A stretch of 64,000 nucleotides of DNA from Actinomadura rudentiformis (GCF_008923185.1 NZ_WBMT01000009.1:62001-126000), one strand, 5' to 3'. Counted from the stretch's first letter, positions 1-9,093 are shown. Notes: generated by a model from the sequence alone, not told the origin. Translations and numbers: made by a program.

Positions 1-568
1 AGTGGTTCTGCGCGATCAGCGCGGCCCGGAGCGCCGCGTCGAGGTCGGCCTGGGCCTCGGCGAGGATGAATTCCATCTCGCTGAGAGAGACGCCGAAGAT
101 CCCGGCCATGTCGGCCGCGTCGAGCTCGTGACGAACCGAGAGGTCGATCGCCTCGCGCTGCCGTCCGTTGAGTGCGCCCAGCGCGCTGTGGGCGAGCGCC
201 CTGCGTTCCGTACGGCGCACCAGTTGCTCTGCGGTGAGGTCGCCGTCCTCGGCCTCGGGTGCCTCCTGACCGGTGTGCCTGTTCGGTTCGTCCCGCCGCC
301 GCATGCTCTCCTTGCGGGCGAGCGCGTACAGCCAGCCGCGCAGCCGTTCCGGCTCCTGCAACCCCGCCACGTGCTCCCGCGCGGCGATCAGGCAGTGGCG
401 CAGGGCCCCGGCCGCCTCGACCCGGTCGCGGAGCAGCCCGTGGCAATAGTCGAAGAGGAACGGCGCGTAGGTGTCGTAGACCTCGGTCAGCGCGATGACG
501 TCACCCGCGCGCAGCGCGCCTGCGAGCCGGGGATCGTCGAACTGACCGGGACCGGATCCGCCGGCCAC
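1..568 (-). CDS. ECF-type RNA polymerase sigma factor, 3' end cut by window edge
   Basis: Leftward reading from a GTG at 568, preceded 7 nt upstream by GGGAGGA, gives an open frame that runs off the left edge (about 189 residues visible). It aligns by eye with the sigma gene at 1066-2565: region 2 contains LFDYCHGLLRD and EPERLRGWLYALARKE, and region 4 contains REAIDLSVRHELDAADMAGIFGVS, split here by the 20-residue limit only in that the whole block is one helix-turn-helix. It would direct RNA polymerase to a regulon that cannot be read from this sequence. Whether it also carries a membrane tail like its neighbour is unknown because the end is missing. The pair looks like a tandem duplication. 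Confidence 0.85.
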   Translation of the reverse strand, partial: MAGGSGPGQFDDPRLAGALRAGDVIALTEVYDTYAPFLFDYCHGLLRDRVEAAGALRHCLIAAREHVAGLQEPERLRGWLYALARKESMRRRDEPNRHTGQEAPEAEDGDLTAEQLVRRTERRALAHSALGALNGRQREAIDLSVRHELDAADMAGIFGVSLSEMEFILAEAQADLDAALRAALIAQNH

Positions 569-673
569 AGTTCCTCCCAGTGAATTGGTGGTGCTGGACG
601 TGAGTCGTGCTGGACGTGCCCCCGGCGAGCCCCCGACGTTTGACGGCGGGCTCTGGTTGCCAGATCTTGCCAC

Positions 674-940
674 CTAATTCCTGAAAATTCTGCTTCTTGT
701 GGGATTTGTGTGTCTGGAGAGGTACGGAGCGTGCGCGTTCCCCCAGATGGAGCAGCAGTAAGTGACCAGTGTGGCGAGCATCACGAGCAGCCCGGCGCCG
801 ATCACCGCTGCACGAACGCGGGCATGACTCGATCGAGCACGACGGCTTGGACGAGGCGCGAGCGTCGCAGGCGGGCAACCCGTTGGCCGTCGTTGAAGTG
901 GGTGTTCCCACCCACGTGGTCGCTGCGTCCTGGTGGCCAC
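674..940 (-). CDS. small hypothetical single-pass membrane protein
   Basis: A leftward frame of 88 codons from a GTG lies between the two sigma factor genes, in the same direction. Residues about 46-68 form a convincing hydrophobic helix (AAVIGAGLLVMLATLVTYCC) after an Arg-rich stretch, so if real it would be a cytoplasm-in membrane peptide. The first 40 residues look like low-grade coding and I see no strong ribosome binding site, so the true start may be downstream. I do not recognise a family; the position between sigma genes hints at a regulator but does not prove one. Confidence 0.35.
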   Translation of the reverse strand: MATRTQRPRGWEHPLQRRPTGCPPATLAPRPSRRARSSHARVRAAVIGAGLLVMLATLVTYCCSIWGNAHAPYLSRHTNPTRSRIFRN

Positions 941-966
941 GCCGAACGCCTAGACCGCAAGACGCC

Positions 967-1070
967 AGGATCAGCCGCACGCCGAGGTCAACATCGGGTC
1001 AGCCGGACCCTGGGATCTGCCGAACGCCGAGGTCAGCCCAACACCGGGTCAGCCCGAAACCGGGGTCAGC
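967..1070. repeat. degenerate short repeats around GGTCAGCC
   Basis: GGTCAGC(C) recurs at 997-1004, 1031-1038, 1047-1054 and 1064-1070, with GATCAGCC at 969-976 and the shared phrase ACGCCGAGGTCA twice. It fills the space downstream of the ECF fusion gene. No coding role is evident; a decayed tandem array is the simplest reading. Confidence 0.45.
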
Positions 1071-2565
1071 TGCCTTCAGGAGGCTCGCAGTCCCAGGTGA
1101 CGGTCGCGGAGCCGCTGGGGGAGAAGCGGACGGTGCCGGAGCCTGGCTCGGTGCAGTCGGACGGGCGGGACGCCGTGACGCTGGAGGAGCCGCCCCTGCC
1201 GAGCTGTCCACGGCCGCTTGCCGAGACGCCGCCGCTCGTGCCGGTGACGGACCAGAAGACCTCGCCGCCAACCGCGCGCACGCTGATTGGACAGGACGAT
1301 TCGCCCACCTTGATGGCGCAGCCGCCCACGGAGAGGGTGCCACGGCGCTCGGGAGACTTCGACGGTGGCTTGGGCTTGCGGGACCGGGTGGGAGTCGGCG
1401 TCGGGGTTGGGGACGGGGTCGGCGTCGACGTGGTGGGGGTGGGGGTCGGCGTCGGGGTCGGTGATTCCGTCGGATCCTCGGACTCAGTCGGTTCCGGGGA
1501 CTCAGACGGTGACTCGGACGGGTCAGGCGCGGAGGTCGTGCTTTCGGGGGCGTTCGCCCCGGCGCGGTCGCTGCCGCCGCCCGGCAGCCACATGAAGGCG
1601 CCCGCGACGATGAGGAGCACCACGGTCGCCGCGGCGACCGCGGGCAGGAGCCCGGGGGGCTTCGAGCGGCGCTTCTGGGTCTCGCGCGGACTCGGCTGCT
1701 CCACCGGGACCGGCCAGCCCCAGGTGTCGAACGGTTCGGCGCGCTGGGCGATCATCGCGAGATCGTCCCTCAGCGCGGGGACGAAGGCGGTCTGCAGAAT
1801 GTGGGAGCGCAGGTCCGCGGGCATGAGCGCCACCGGCAGGTCCTGGAGCAGCCGTCCGGTGGAGATGTTGCGGTCACGCCGGCTCGTGCACGTCGGGCAT
1901 GTCTCGATGTGCCGGATCAGCTTGCGGCTCACAGCCGGCGTGAGCGGCCACCCCCCGTCGTACACGAGGGCTGCGACGCTCGGGCACTCGTCGCGGCCGT
2001 CGCGTGCGACCAGAGCCGCGGCCAGCGCGTCGTCCAGGCGACGCCGGGCCTCGGCGACGAGATCGGTGGCCTCCTGCGCGTTGACGCCCAGCACACCGCC
2101 GATCTCCGCCGCGTCCAGGTCGTGCCGCAGGAGGAGGTCGAGTGCTTCGCGTTCGCGGCCGCGCAGCCCGGACAGGGCGCTGTGAACGAGCTGCCGGGCC
2201 TCCAAGCGCATGGCGCGTTCGTCGGCGTCGAGGAAGACGTCCTCGACCTCGGGGGCCTCCACGCGTTCGGTGGGGCGCTCCGGGTCCTGGAGGCGCCGCA
2301 GGCACTCGTTCCGGATCAGCGCGTACAGCCAGCTGCGAAACCGCTCCGGTTCGCGGAGGTGACCGATGTGGGCGTACGCGGCGATGAACGCGTCGTGCAG
2401 CGCGCCGGCGGCCGTCTCCTGGTCTCGCAGCAGCGCGTGGCAGTAGTCGTAGAGGCGGGCCGAATAGCGATCGACGATGTAGGCCAGCGCGTCTGATTCA
2501 CCGGCGGCGAGGGACAGGGCCAGCCGCTGGTCGTCCTGCCGGTCGAGCTTGGGCCAAGCGGACAC
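1066..2565 (-). CDS. ECF sigma factor fused to zinc finger, transmembrane helix and extracellular tail
   Basis: The 499-residue product has sigma region 2 at about 15-95 (LYDYCHALLRD, EPERFRSWLYALIRNE) and region 4 at about 125-185 (REREALDLLLRHDLDAAEIG). A HIETCPTC motif at about 220-228 matches the Hx3Cx2C zinc signature of ZAS anti-sigma factors. A transmembrane helix follows at about 305-328 (LLPAVAAATVVLLIVAGAF), then a Ser/Pro/Thr/Glu-rich wall-spanning stretch (335-420) and a small exported domain with a Cys pair. Sigma factors with fused C-terminal regulatory tails are known in actinobacteria; here sigma, anti-sigma-like and sensor modules share one chain, suggesting that a surface signal controls the sigma domain, perhaps after proteolysis. 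Its 5' neighbour on the same strand is separated by about 500 bp. Confidence 0.88.
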   Translation of the reverse strand: MSAWPKLDRQDDQRLALSLAAGESDALAYIVDRYSARLYDYCHALLRDQETAAGALHDAFIAAYAHIGHLREPERFRSWLYALIRNECLRRLQDPERPTERVEAPEVEDVFLDADERAMRLEARQLVHSALSGLRGREREALDLLLRHDLDAAEIGGVLGVNAQEATDLVAEARRRLDDALAAALVARDGRDECPSVAALVYDGGWPLTPAVSRKLIRHIETCPTCTSRRDRNISTGRLLQDLPVALMPADLRSHILQTAFVPALRDDLAMIAQRAEPFDTWGWPVPVEQPSPRETQKRRSKPPGLLPAVAAATVVLLIVAGAFMWLPGGGSDRAGANAPESTTSAPDPSESPSESPEPTESEDPTESPTPTPTPTPTTSTPTPSPTPTPTPTRSRKPKPPSKSPERRGTLSVGGCAIKVGESSCPISVRAVGGEVFWSVTGTSGGVSASGRGQLGRGGSSSVTASRPSDCTEPGSGTVRFSPSGSATVTWDCEPPEGS

Positions 2566-3061
2566 GTGGGTCCTCCCGCGTGCTGAGACGTCAGCCGGCG
2601 CGGCCCGGGAGGCCGCGCCATATGGTGCCGTGTTCCAGGAAGCTATCGTGCTCCGGCCCTCGGGAGGGCCGCCCCCGGAGGGGACCGCCCTTCGATCGGA
2701 CCGTCCCCGCTAGGGCCGCCTTGGGAGCCGCCCTTGATGGGCTGATCCACCCCCGCCACGGGTCAGGGGGGTGTAAGGAGGCCCGACGGCCCCGCTCCCC
2801 GTCGGGCCTCCACCTAGATTGACGAGCGACCCCGCCGACCGGTTGACACGGTTTCTGAACTAATCTCCCCGATTTGTTCCGGGCTGCTCGCACGCCACCC
2901 GGCGCACTCCCTCATCACTCCCCGTACTCCACCCCTCCTGGCCTTCCGGCTCACTCAAACTCCCAGATCACCGGGCCTTCCAGTCCGCTGCACGCTGAGG
3001 GTCGACGAACGGTGCGGGCCCCGGGGACTTTCGTCTCCGGGGCCCGCGGTGGTGGCCGGCT
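2566..3061. other. 496-bp intergenic region with stem-loops
   Basis: No convincing gene is seen between the ECF fusion gene and the VWA gene, both leftward. The stretch holds a perfect 13-bp stem (2777-2789 with 2799-2811, 9-nt loop) and the terminator at 3014-3047. The 2777-2811 stem may be a second terminator or part of the leader of the sigma gene; there is no clear T run on either strand. A TTGACA at 2843-2848 has no matching -10 at normal spacing. Confidence 0.5.
3014..3047 (-). terminator. hairpin downstream of the VWA-domain gene
   Basis: A perfect 11-bp G+C stem (3014-3024 with 3037-3047) with a 12-nt loop sits 15 bp past the stop of the leftward gene at 3062-5722. There is no strong T run, as is common for actinobacterial terminators. 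Confidence 0.6.
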
Positions 3062-5722
3062 CTACTGGGTGATACGGCGGGAGAGCATGCGGAGGAAGAT
3101 CTTGGCGATCTCCTGCGGGTTCCTGGCGACCTGGACGCTGCCGTGGGTGAGCTCGGCGATCGGCTCCATCTCGCTCGTGTCGACGTTGTCGCCGATGCCG
3201 ATCATGTTGACCTGGATGGGCTTGTTCGGGTCGATCATGCCGCGCAGGCGCCGCATGGTCTCCTTGAACGTGGGGCCGCCCGGGTCGTCATTGCCCTTGC
3301 CGTCGGTCAGCAGCAGGATCGAGTTGCCGAACTCCGGCTTGTAGGTGCGGTTCATCTCCTTGTACGCGGCCATGAGCGTCTCGAAGAGTCCCGTGTCGCC
3401 GGTGACCTTGGGCTTCGACGCGCTCAGCGACGACAAGACCAGGTCGCGGCGCTTGATCGAGCCGATGCGCTCGCCGAGCGGGCCGACCTGGACCACGGGC
3501 TTCCAGTCCTGGTTGCCCACGAGCTTCGTCGAGAACTCCCAGACGCCCAGCTCGGTGTCGTCCGACATCATGCTGAGGCCGCCCTGCGCGGTCTTCGCGG
3601 TGGCCTGGAGCCGGGTCACGCCGGGCGCCATCTCCTCGGCCATCGTGCCGGAGACGTCGAACAGGGTCAGGATGCGGAGGCCCAGCGACAACCGCGACCA
3701 GGCCTGCATGATCTTCTGGACGTCGGCGTCCTTGGGCGTCGGCAGCTGGCGCGGGCGCGCCGGGCTGACGCCCGTGGCGTCGCCGAAGGTGTTCGGCGCC
3801 TTGCCGTCGGGTGTGCGGAAACCCAGCTGCCGGATGTCGTTCCGGGTGTCGTCGGTCGTCATCGCCTGTTCGAGCAGGCGCGCGGCCTTCTGCTTGTCGC
3901 CGTCGCCTGAGGTGACCGTGAACGGGTAGTCCATCGAGAGCGTGCCCTCGGTCGGGTACAACGCCACGGCCGGCTCGGCGGGATTGTTCTTGTTGAAGCT
4001 GTAGAGCGCCTGCTCGGACGACAGCGAGACCGGCTGCTTGCCCGTACGGCCCTTCCGGAACTGCGTGAACTGCGCGTTCACGGTCGGCACCGTGCTCTCC
4101 CGGACCGTGCGCACGATGCTCGTGAAGATCTCGTTCTGGTTCGGGTCGTTCGTCAGCAGCGTGTTGACGACCATGAGCCCGGTCATCCCGGCCGCGTTGC
4201 GGGACGGGTCGGGCACGAGCAGCTTGATCGCGTTCGCCGGGATCATCTGGTTCTTGGTCACGCCGCCGCCCGTGACGCCGCCGGCCACCTTGAGGAGGTT
4301 GTCCCAGGACGGCGTCGCGGTGACGCCCTGCTGCTTGAGCTGGATCGCGAGGGTACGGGGGAGCCCGACGATGAGAGGGCTGGAGGCCACCGAGGTCTTG
4401 GTGGTCTGGAGGTTCTGCTTGCCCTTGGACGTGCCCCGCACGAGCGAGGTCCACAGGGACGAGTCGGGGATCCACACGTCCGGGCGCTGGTTGCTGCCGG
4501 TCGCCACGCCCTGGCCGGACAGCAGCGTCGCCGCGGAGGCCGACTCGGTCTTGGCGACCTTGGCGGTGACGCACTTGCCGCCGACCTTGTGCCGCGCGCC
4601 GTTGAACCGTTCGGCCGCCTTCAGAACGGCGGGCGCGATGTCGGGCGAGGCCGCGACGTCGAGGTTGAGGGCGTCGCCGTCGCCGCAGCCGCCACCGCTC
4701 TCGGCGAACGCGTAGACGCCGACGCCAAGCAACAGAGCCAGGCCGACCGCGCCGGCCATCGGGCCGATCAGCGCGGTCGCGCTGCGCTTCTTGCGGCGCC
4801 GCCCGTACTCGCCGCTGCCGTAACCCCCGGAGCCGCCGCCGGAACCGCCACCCGAGCCGCCATAGCCGCCAGAGTCACCGGAACCGCCCGCGCGGCCACC
4901 GAAGAACCCGGTCGGGCGTTCGTCAGACCGGCTGATCGAGTCGTACTCCCCGTACGAACTGCCGGAACCACCGCCCGCACCTGACCCCGGGCCACCGCGC
5001 TCGGAGGGATGGGAGGCCGATTCCGAGCCGTACGCGCTCGCCGACGTGGAACCAGGGCGCCCGAGGCCGTAGCCGCCGGCGTCCGAAGCTCCGGTGAAGC
5101 CACCCGCTCCGTAGCCGGGCTCCTCCGACGGGCGTGGAGTGAACCACTCAGGCGCCTCAGAACCGCCCGAAGCGCGCGCGGCGCCATGGGAGCCCGATCC
5201 GCCTGCCGCACCATGCATGCCCGATCCGCCTGCCACACCATGCATGCCTGATCCGCCTGGCGTGCCGTGCTGTCCTGACGCACCGGGGATTCCCTGCTGG
5301 CCTGATGAAGCGCCCGGAGTCCCGTGCGACCCCGAACCGCCGGACGCCCCGTACGGGTCGGAGACACCGCCGCTGGCGCCCAGAGCACCATGCGAGCCCG
5401 AACCGCCACCTGGCACGCCACCCGGTCCGCCGCCCGGCACGCCACCAGGTGCGCCGCCTGGCCTGCCGACAGGCACGCCACCCGGTCCGCTGGATGCGGC
5501 GCCTGGTCCTCCGGCGACGGGCGCCCCGAGGGGATCGCCCGCCGTGCCGAGGCCGCCGGGACCGCCCGGCGCGGCGCCGGGGCCCGGACCGGGCTGCCCG
5601 TCGCGGGATCCGAACCAGTCGGAGGACCCGTCATTGGCCGGGCCGAAGACCGGCGTTGAGGGGTCGGCCCCACCGTCACCCGGCGTCCCCTCGGGGAAGT
5701 CGTTGCGATGACGTCCGCTCAC
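3062..5722 (-). CDS. membrane-anchored substrate-binding and VWA domain protein
   Basis: Start is GTG at 5722 with GAGGA 6 nt upstream, giving 886 residues. Residues 1-310 are a Gly/Pro/Ser-rich cytoplasmic region with GGVPGG-type repeats, ending in a basic cluster (GRRRKKRS). A transmembrane helix lies at about 314-336. The exported part begins with a periplasmic-binding-protein-like fold (about 345-640) and ends in a von Willebrand factor A domain with the metal-ion-dependent adhesion signature DVSGT at about 688 and LLLTDGKGNDD near 820. This combination is a known actinobacterial family of unknown ligand. A frame continuing upstream of 5722 in the same phase is non-coding in character (it crosses the divergent promoter region). 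Confidence 0.85.
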   Translation of the reverse strand: MSGRHRNDFPEGTPGDGGADPSTPVFGPANDGSSDWFGSRDGQPGPGPGAAPGGPGGLGTAGDPLGAPVAGGPGAASSGPGGVPVGRPGGAPGGVPGGGPGGVPGGGSGSHGALGASGGVSDPYGASGGSGSHGTPGASSGQQGIPGASGQHGTPGGSGMHGVAGGSGMHGAAGGSGSHGAARASGGSEAPEWFTPRPSEEPGYGAGGFTGASDAGGYGLGRPGSTSASAYGSESASHPSERGGPGSGAGGGSGSSYGEYDSISRSDERPTGFFGGRAGGSGDSGGYGGSGGGSGGGSGGYGSGEYGRRRKKRSATALIGPMAGAVGLALLLGVGVYAFAESGGGCGDGDALNLDVAASPDIAPAVLKAAERFNGARHKVGGKCVTAKVAKTESASAATLLSGQGVATGSNQRPDVWIPDSSLWTSLVRGTSKGKQNLQTTKTSVASSPLIVGLPRTLAIQLKQQGVTATPSWDNLLKVAGGVTGGGVTKNQMIPANAIKLLVPDPSRNAAGMTGLMVVNTLLTNDPNQNEIFTSIVRTVRESTVPTVNAQFTQFRKGRTGKQPVSLSSEQALYSFNKNNPAEPAVALYPTEGTLSMDYPFTVTSGDGDKQKAARLLEQAMTTDDTRNDIRQLGFRTPDGKAPNTFGDATGVSPARPRQLPTPKDADVQKIMQAWSRLSLGLRILTLFDVSGTMAEEMAPGVTRLQATAKTAQGGLSMMSDDTELGVWEFSTKLVGNQDWKPVVQVGPLGERIGSIKRRDLVLSSLSASKPKVTGDTGLFETLMAAYKEMNRTYKPEFGNSILLLTDGKGNDDPGGPTFKETMRRLRGMIDPNKPIQVNMIGIGDNVDTSEMEPIAELTHGSVQVARNPQEIAKIFLRMLSRRITQ

Positions 5723-5977
5723 GGCAGTCCTCGATTCACCAGAAACCCGTCGATGTTCCCCGGCACTGTAGTAGTACGACCCGGAGGTTACAAAGAGCTC
5801 AAATATGATAATGACGCAGGTCATGAGCGTACGTCTTGATAACTCATGCTTTGCACCATCCCCCTCACAGCCTGCAGCCGGAGCACCACTCGGCGGCGCG
5901 GCAACTCGGTGTGGACGCCGAACGTCAGTAGATCTAGGGGGTGCGTGCCCTGAGCGGCGCGCATTGAGGGGAGCGAG
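5723..5977. promoter_or_regulatory. divergent promoter region
   Basis: This 255-bp gap separates the leftward VWA gene from the rightward membrane EEP gene, so both promoters must lie here. It is locally A+T-richer near 5765-5850 (for example AAATATGATAATGACG). I cannot assign exact -35/-10 boxes. Confidence 0.45.
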
Positions 5978-7018
5978 GTGCAGGTGGGGGAGACGACCAC
6001 TGAGCCGACGACCGGTTCGCCGACCGGGGAGAACGGCGGATCGGGTCGCTGGCGCACCGCCGTGGCCTGGACCGCTGCCGGGGCCTGGGGCACATGGGCC
6101 CTGGTGAGGCTGGCCGGCGGTGATCGGCTCCCCGTCATTCAGGTGCCTGCCGCGCCGCTGCTCGCGCTGACCCCGTATGTGGCCGCCGCCGTGCCCGTTC
6201 CGATCATCGTGGCCTTGCTTCTGCGTCGATGGCGGGCGGCCGTCGTGGCCGGTGTGGTCGCCGCGGGCCTGCTCGTCGCCGTGGTGCCACGCGCGCTCGG
6301 TGGAGATCAGCCGTCCGCCGGAGGCCCGGTCGTCCGGGTATTGACCGCCAACCTCCTCTTCGGTGAAGCCGACCCCGCCCACCTCGTCGAACTCGTCCGC
6401 AAGACCCAGGCAGACGTCCTCAGCCTGCAAGAACTCCAGCCCGAAGACGTCGAACGCTACGAACGCGCCGGTCTGACGGCCCTCCTCCCGCACAAGACCC
6501 TCGACACACGATGGGGCGCGGCCGGATCTGGCCTTTACTCCCGCCACCCTTTGCGCGCGTTGCCTTCCCTTCCCCATACGCAAATGGCGATGCCGCAAGC
6601 CGAGATCACCCTCCCCGGAGGACGCCGCATCGAGGTGACCGCCGTACACCCCGTACCGCCGATCTCCTCCGAATCGTTCCGCCACTGGAAACGCGACCTC
6701 GACGCGCTCCCGGACGCCCGCCCCGAGCACGTCGCGTCGGCCGGTACCGCGAATCAGCCCGTACGGATCCTCGCGGGCGACTTCAATGCCACCCTCGACC
6801 ACGCCAACCTGCGAGCCATCATCGACCGCGGCTACGCGGACGCCGCCGACCGCGCCGGCGCCGGGCTGGTGCCCACCTGGGGTACCACGGAGCCCCGGCC
6901 CCCCATCACGATCGACCACATCCTTGTCGACAACCGCTGCGCCGTGAGCAAGGTCGAGGTCCACGACCTGCCCCGCAGCGACCACCGGGCCGTCTTCGCC
7001 GAACTCCGCCTTCCTTGA
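5978..7018 (+). CDS. endonuclease/exonuclease/phosphatase family membrane protein
   Basis: Start is GTG at 5978 after GAGGGGAGCGAG; 346 residues. Three hydrophobic helices occupy about 20-110 (PVPIIVALLLRRWRAAVVAG, GVVAAGLLVAVVP), followed by an exported catalytic domain. The EEP signature is visible: LQELQ at about 150, GDFNAT at about 268 and SDHRAV near the C-terminus, with HP and DHI between. These metal-dependent enzymes cleave phosphodiesters or phosphomonoesters in nucleic acids, lipids or inositol phosphates; the substrate here is not predictable. It is followed 17 bp later by the methyltransferase gene and may be cotranscribed. Confidence 0.85.
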   Translation: MQVGETTTEPTTGSPTGENGGSGRWRTAVAWTAAGAWGTWALVRLAGGDRLPVIQVPAAPLLALTPYVAAAVPVPIIVALLLRRWRAAVVAGVVAAGLLVAVVPRALGGDQPSAGGPVVRVLTANLLFGEADPAHLVELVRKTQADVLSLQELQPEDVERYERAGLTALLPHKTLDTRWGAAGSGLYSRHPLRALPSLPHTQMAMPQAEITLPGGRRIEVTAVHPVPPISSESFRHWKRDLDALPDARPEHVASAGTANQPVRILAGDFNATLDHANLRAIIDRGYADAADRAGAGLVPTWGTTEPRPPITIDHILVDNRCAVSKVEVHDLPRSDHRAVFAELRLP

Positions 7019-7035
7019 CCCGGCACAATTGAGGG

Positions 7036-7851
7036 GTGGCCCAGCTCGTCCCCATCTCCGACCCAGCCGATCCGCGGCTCGCCGATTTCGTGCGGCTCCG
7101 CGACATGAACCTGCGCAAGAGCCTTGAGGCGGAGCAGGGGCTGTTCATCGCGGAAGGCGAAAAGGTGATCCGCCGGGCAGTCGGCACCGGCTTCCCCGTC
7201 CGCTCGTTCCTGATGGCCCACCGCTGGCTGGAGCCCTTGTCCGACGTCCTCGACACGCTGGACGCCCCCGTCTACGTGGCCGACGACGCGACCGTCGAGG
7301 GCGTAGCGGGCTTCCAAGTCCACCGCGGCGCTCTTGCCTCCCTCGAACGCCTGCCCCTCCCCACCGTCGAGGACCTCGTCACCCGAGCACACCGCATCCT
7401 CGTCCTCGAAGACCTGGTCGACCACGCCAACGTCGGCGCGCTGTTCCGCTGCGCCGCCGCACTGGGAATCGAGGCCGTCGTGCTGTCGCCCCGCTGCGCG
7501 GATCCCCTCTACCGGCGGTCGATCAAGGTCTCGATGGGCGCGGTCTTCGCGATCCCGTACGCCCGCATGCCCAACTGGCACGAAGGCCTGGGCACGCTCC
7601 GTGCCTCAGGCTTCCGCCTGCTGGCCCTCACCCCCGACCAGGCGGCCGTCCCCCTGGACAAGGCCCCGATGGGCGAACGCGTCGCGCTCATGCTCGGCTC
7701 CGAGGGCGACGGGCTCTCGTCCCGCTGGCTGAACGAGGCGGACGAGGCGGTCTGTATCCCGATGAGCGCCACCGCCATGTCGAACGGCGTCGACTCCCTC
7801 AACGTGGTGGCCGCCGGCGCCATAGCCTGCCACGCCCTCCTCCGCCCCTGA
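7036..7851 (+). CDS. SpoU/TrmH family RNA 2'-O-methyltransferase
   Basis: The 271-residue product (GTG start 7036, GAGGGGTG just upstream) has an N-terminal substrate-binding half (EGEKVIRRAV) and a C-terminal SPOUT methyltransferase domain. The three family motifs are present: NVGALFRCAAALG, LMLGSEGDGLS, and IPMSATAMSNGVDSLNVVAA. It should transfer a methyl group from S-adenosylmethionine to a ribose 2'-OH in rRNA or tRNA using the trefoil-knot fold. The exact target nucleotide cannot be told. It sits 17 bp behind the EEP gene. Confidence 0.9.
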   Translation: MAQLVPISDPADPRLADFVRLRDMNLRKSLEAEQGLFIAEGEKVIRRAVGTGFPVRSFLMAHRWLEPLSDVLDTLDAPVYVADDATVEGVAGFQVHRGALASLERLPLPTVEDLVTRAHRILVLEDLVDHANVGALFRCAAALGIEAVVLSPRCADPLYRRSIKVSMGAVFAIPYARMPNWHEGLGTLRASGFRLLALTPDQAAVPLDKAPMGERVALMLGSEGDGLSSRWLNEADEAVCIPMSATAMSNGVDSLNVVAAGAIACHALLRP

Positions 7852-7912
7852 ACTCCGCTGTGACGCCGACTCAGCACGACGCTCAGACAAGCGCGCAGGA
7901 CGGCGCGGCCTC

Positions 7913-8008
7913 GTTGATGGAGAGCGACGTTGATGGGGAGCGACGCTGCGGGACGGCGACGCTGCGGGACGGCGACGCTGATTGGGAGCGACGCTGCGGG
8001 GCGGCGAC
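7913..8008. repeat. six tandem 16-bp units
   Basis: Six contiguous 16-mers start at 7913, 7929, 7945, 7961, 7977 and 7993 and fit GYTGMKGGRSGCGAC-like consensus; units 3 and 4 are identical (GCTGCGGGACGGCGAC). They lie between convergent genes (the methyltransferase ending at 7851 and the leftward secreted protein ending at 8068). Direct tandem arrangement without spacers excludes a CRISPR. Confidence 0.85.
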
Positions 8009-8067
8009 TGGCCGTTCTGCTGCGGCTCTGTGAGCGGTGCGCGGGCCGCGCCCTTACTTGCCCATCC

Positions 8068-9093
8068 TCACTTGCCGAAGACGCCGCGACGTGGGCGGCG
8101 GTGGTCACCCCGGGGACGGATCGGCGCGGCAGCCGGTCCGGTGCGGCGGCGGCCCAGGCGGAGCTGGGTCAGCAACAGCGAGAACGCGACCATCAGCGCG
8201 GCCAGCCAGGCCACCTGTGTGCTCGCCATCCGTTCGAACGTGAGGTCCTGGGCGACCGGGCGCTCGTTGCCGCGGAGACGGCTGTTGGGGCTCGGAGGCG
8301 CCGCGGCAGGGGCGAGTGAGGGAGACGGCTGCGCGATCGGCGGGAGGGCCACACGCGGGCTCTGGGTGCCGCTCGGGTTGAACGTGCCGTTCGGGCGCGG
8401 CGGCACGTACGGGGCGCTGTTGCCGCCGGAGTTACTCCCGTTGCTGCCGGAGTTGTTGCCGCTACCCGAGCCGCTGCCGCTCTTCCCGCTCTTGCCGTCG
8501 GATGGTCCGTCGCCGGAGTCCGGGGTGAGCGAAGGTGAAGGCGTCGGCTTCGGCGTCGGCTTCGGTGGCTTGGGCACCGTGTACGTGATCTTGATTGATC
8601 CGCGTGCATCGGTGGTGTCGGGTGCGCCGGCCCTGACGGTGAGTGTGACGATTGTCGTCTTCTTGAAGGTCTTGGGCAGAGTCACGCTCGAAAAGAACGT
8701 GTGACTCGAACCTTTGCTGAGCTTCTCTTCTGAGCAGGGGGCGGCCGCGTAGGGTGCCACACACTCGCCGCCCACCTTCGCCTTGGCATGGCTGGTCTTC
8801 ACGCCAAGGACCTTGACCTTTGCAACCTCACCGCCGACCGCCGTGATGCGGGTGACCACGCGAACAGTGTCGCCCGGCTTTGGGGCCTGTGCCGTGGCGA
8901 GTCGTTCGATGGAGACCTCAAGAGAACCCTTCGGCTGTGCCTCGGGGGACTCGGGGTCGGACGGGGCGGCGGATGTCGATGTGGAGGTCTTCGGTGAGGG
9001 ATCGTCGGCCCACGCAGGTATTCCGCCTGCGGCGACCAGTGCCGCCGTGCTGAGTCCTACGAAGATCGGTTTCCCTGCCGATCGGGAGAGCAC
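8068..9093 (-). CDS. secreted, C-terminally membrane-anchored protein of unknown function
   Basis: GTG start at 9093 with GGAGGTGCGGGGG upstream; 341 residues. Residues 1-30 are a signal peptide ending in AWA. An exported beta-rich domain with one Cys pair (GGECVAPYAAAPC) covers about 55-165, followed by a Pro/Ser/Gly/Asn-rich stalk (170-280) and a C-terminal transmembrane helix (TQVAWLAALMVAFSLLLTQL) with a basic tail. The layout is that of wall-spanning surface proteins. I do not recognise the domain. Confidence 0.75.
   Translation of the reverse strand: MLSRSAGKPIFVGLSTAALVAAGGIPAWADDPSPKTSTSTSAAPSDPESPEAQPKGSLEVSIERLATAQAPKPGDTVRVVTRITAVGGEVAKVKVLGVKTSHAKAKVGGECVAPYAAAPCSEEKLSKGSSHTFFSSVTLPKTFKKTTIVTLTVRAGAPDTTDARGSIKITYTVPKPPKPTPKPTPSPSLTPDSGDGPSDGKSGKSGSGSGSGNNSGSNGSNSGGNSAPYVPPRPNGTFNPSGTQSPRVALPPIAQPSPSLAPAAAPPSPNSRLRGNERPVAQDLTFERMASTQVAWLAALMVAFSLLLTQLRLGRRRTGPAAAPIRPRGDHRRPRRGVFGK

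Noticed and set aside
710..2185. 491-codon rightward frame opposite the ECF fusion gene
   Set aside because: It mirrors the leftward gene's Ser/Pro/Thr repeats (Val/Gly runs) and has no fold; the leftward product has sigma motifs.
5723..6985. Upstream extension of the VWA reading frame
   Set aside because: It runs antisense through the EEP gene; a good GTG with ribosome binding site is at 5722.
7913..8008. CRISPR array
   Set aside because: Units are contiguous 16-mers without spacers and no cas genes are near.
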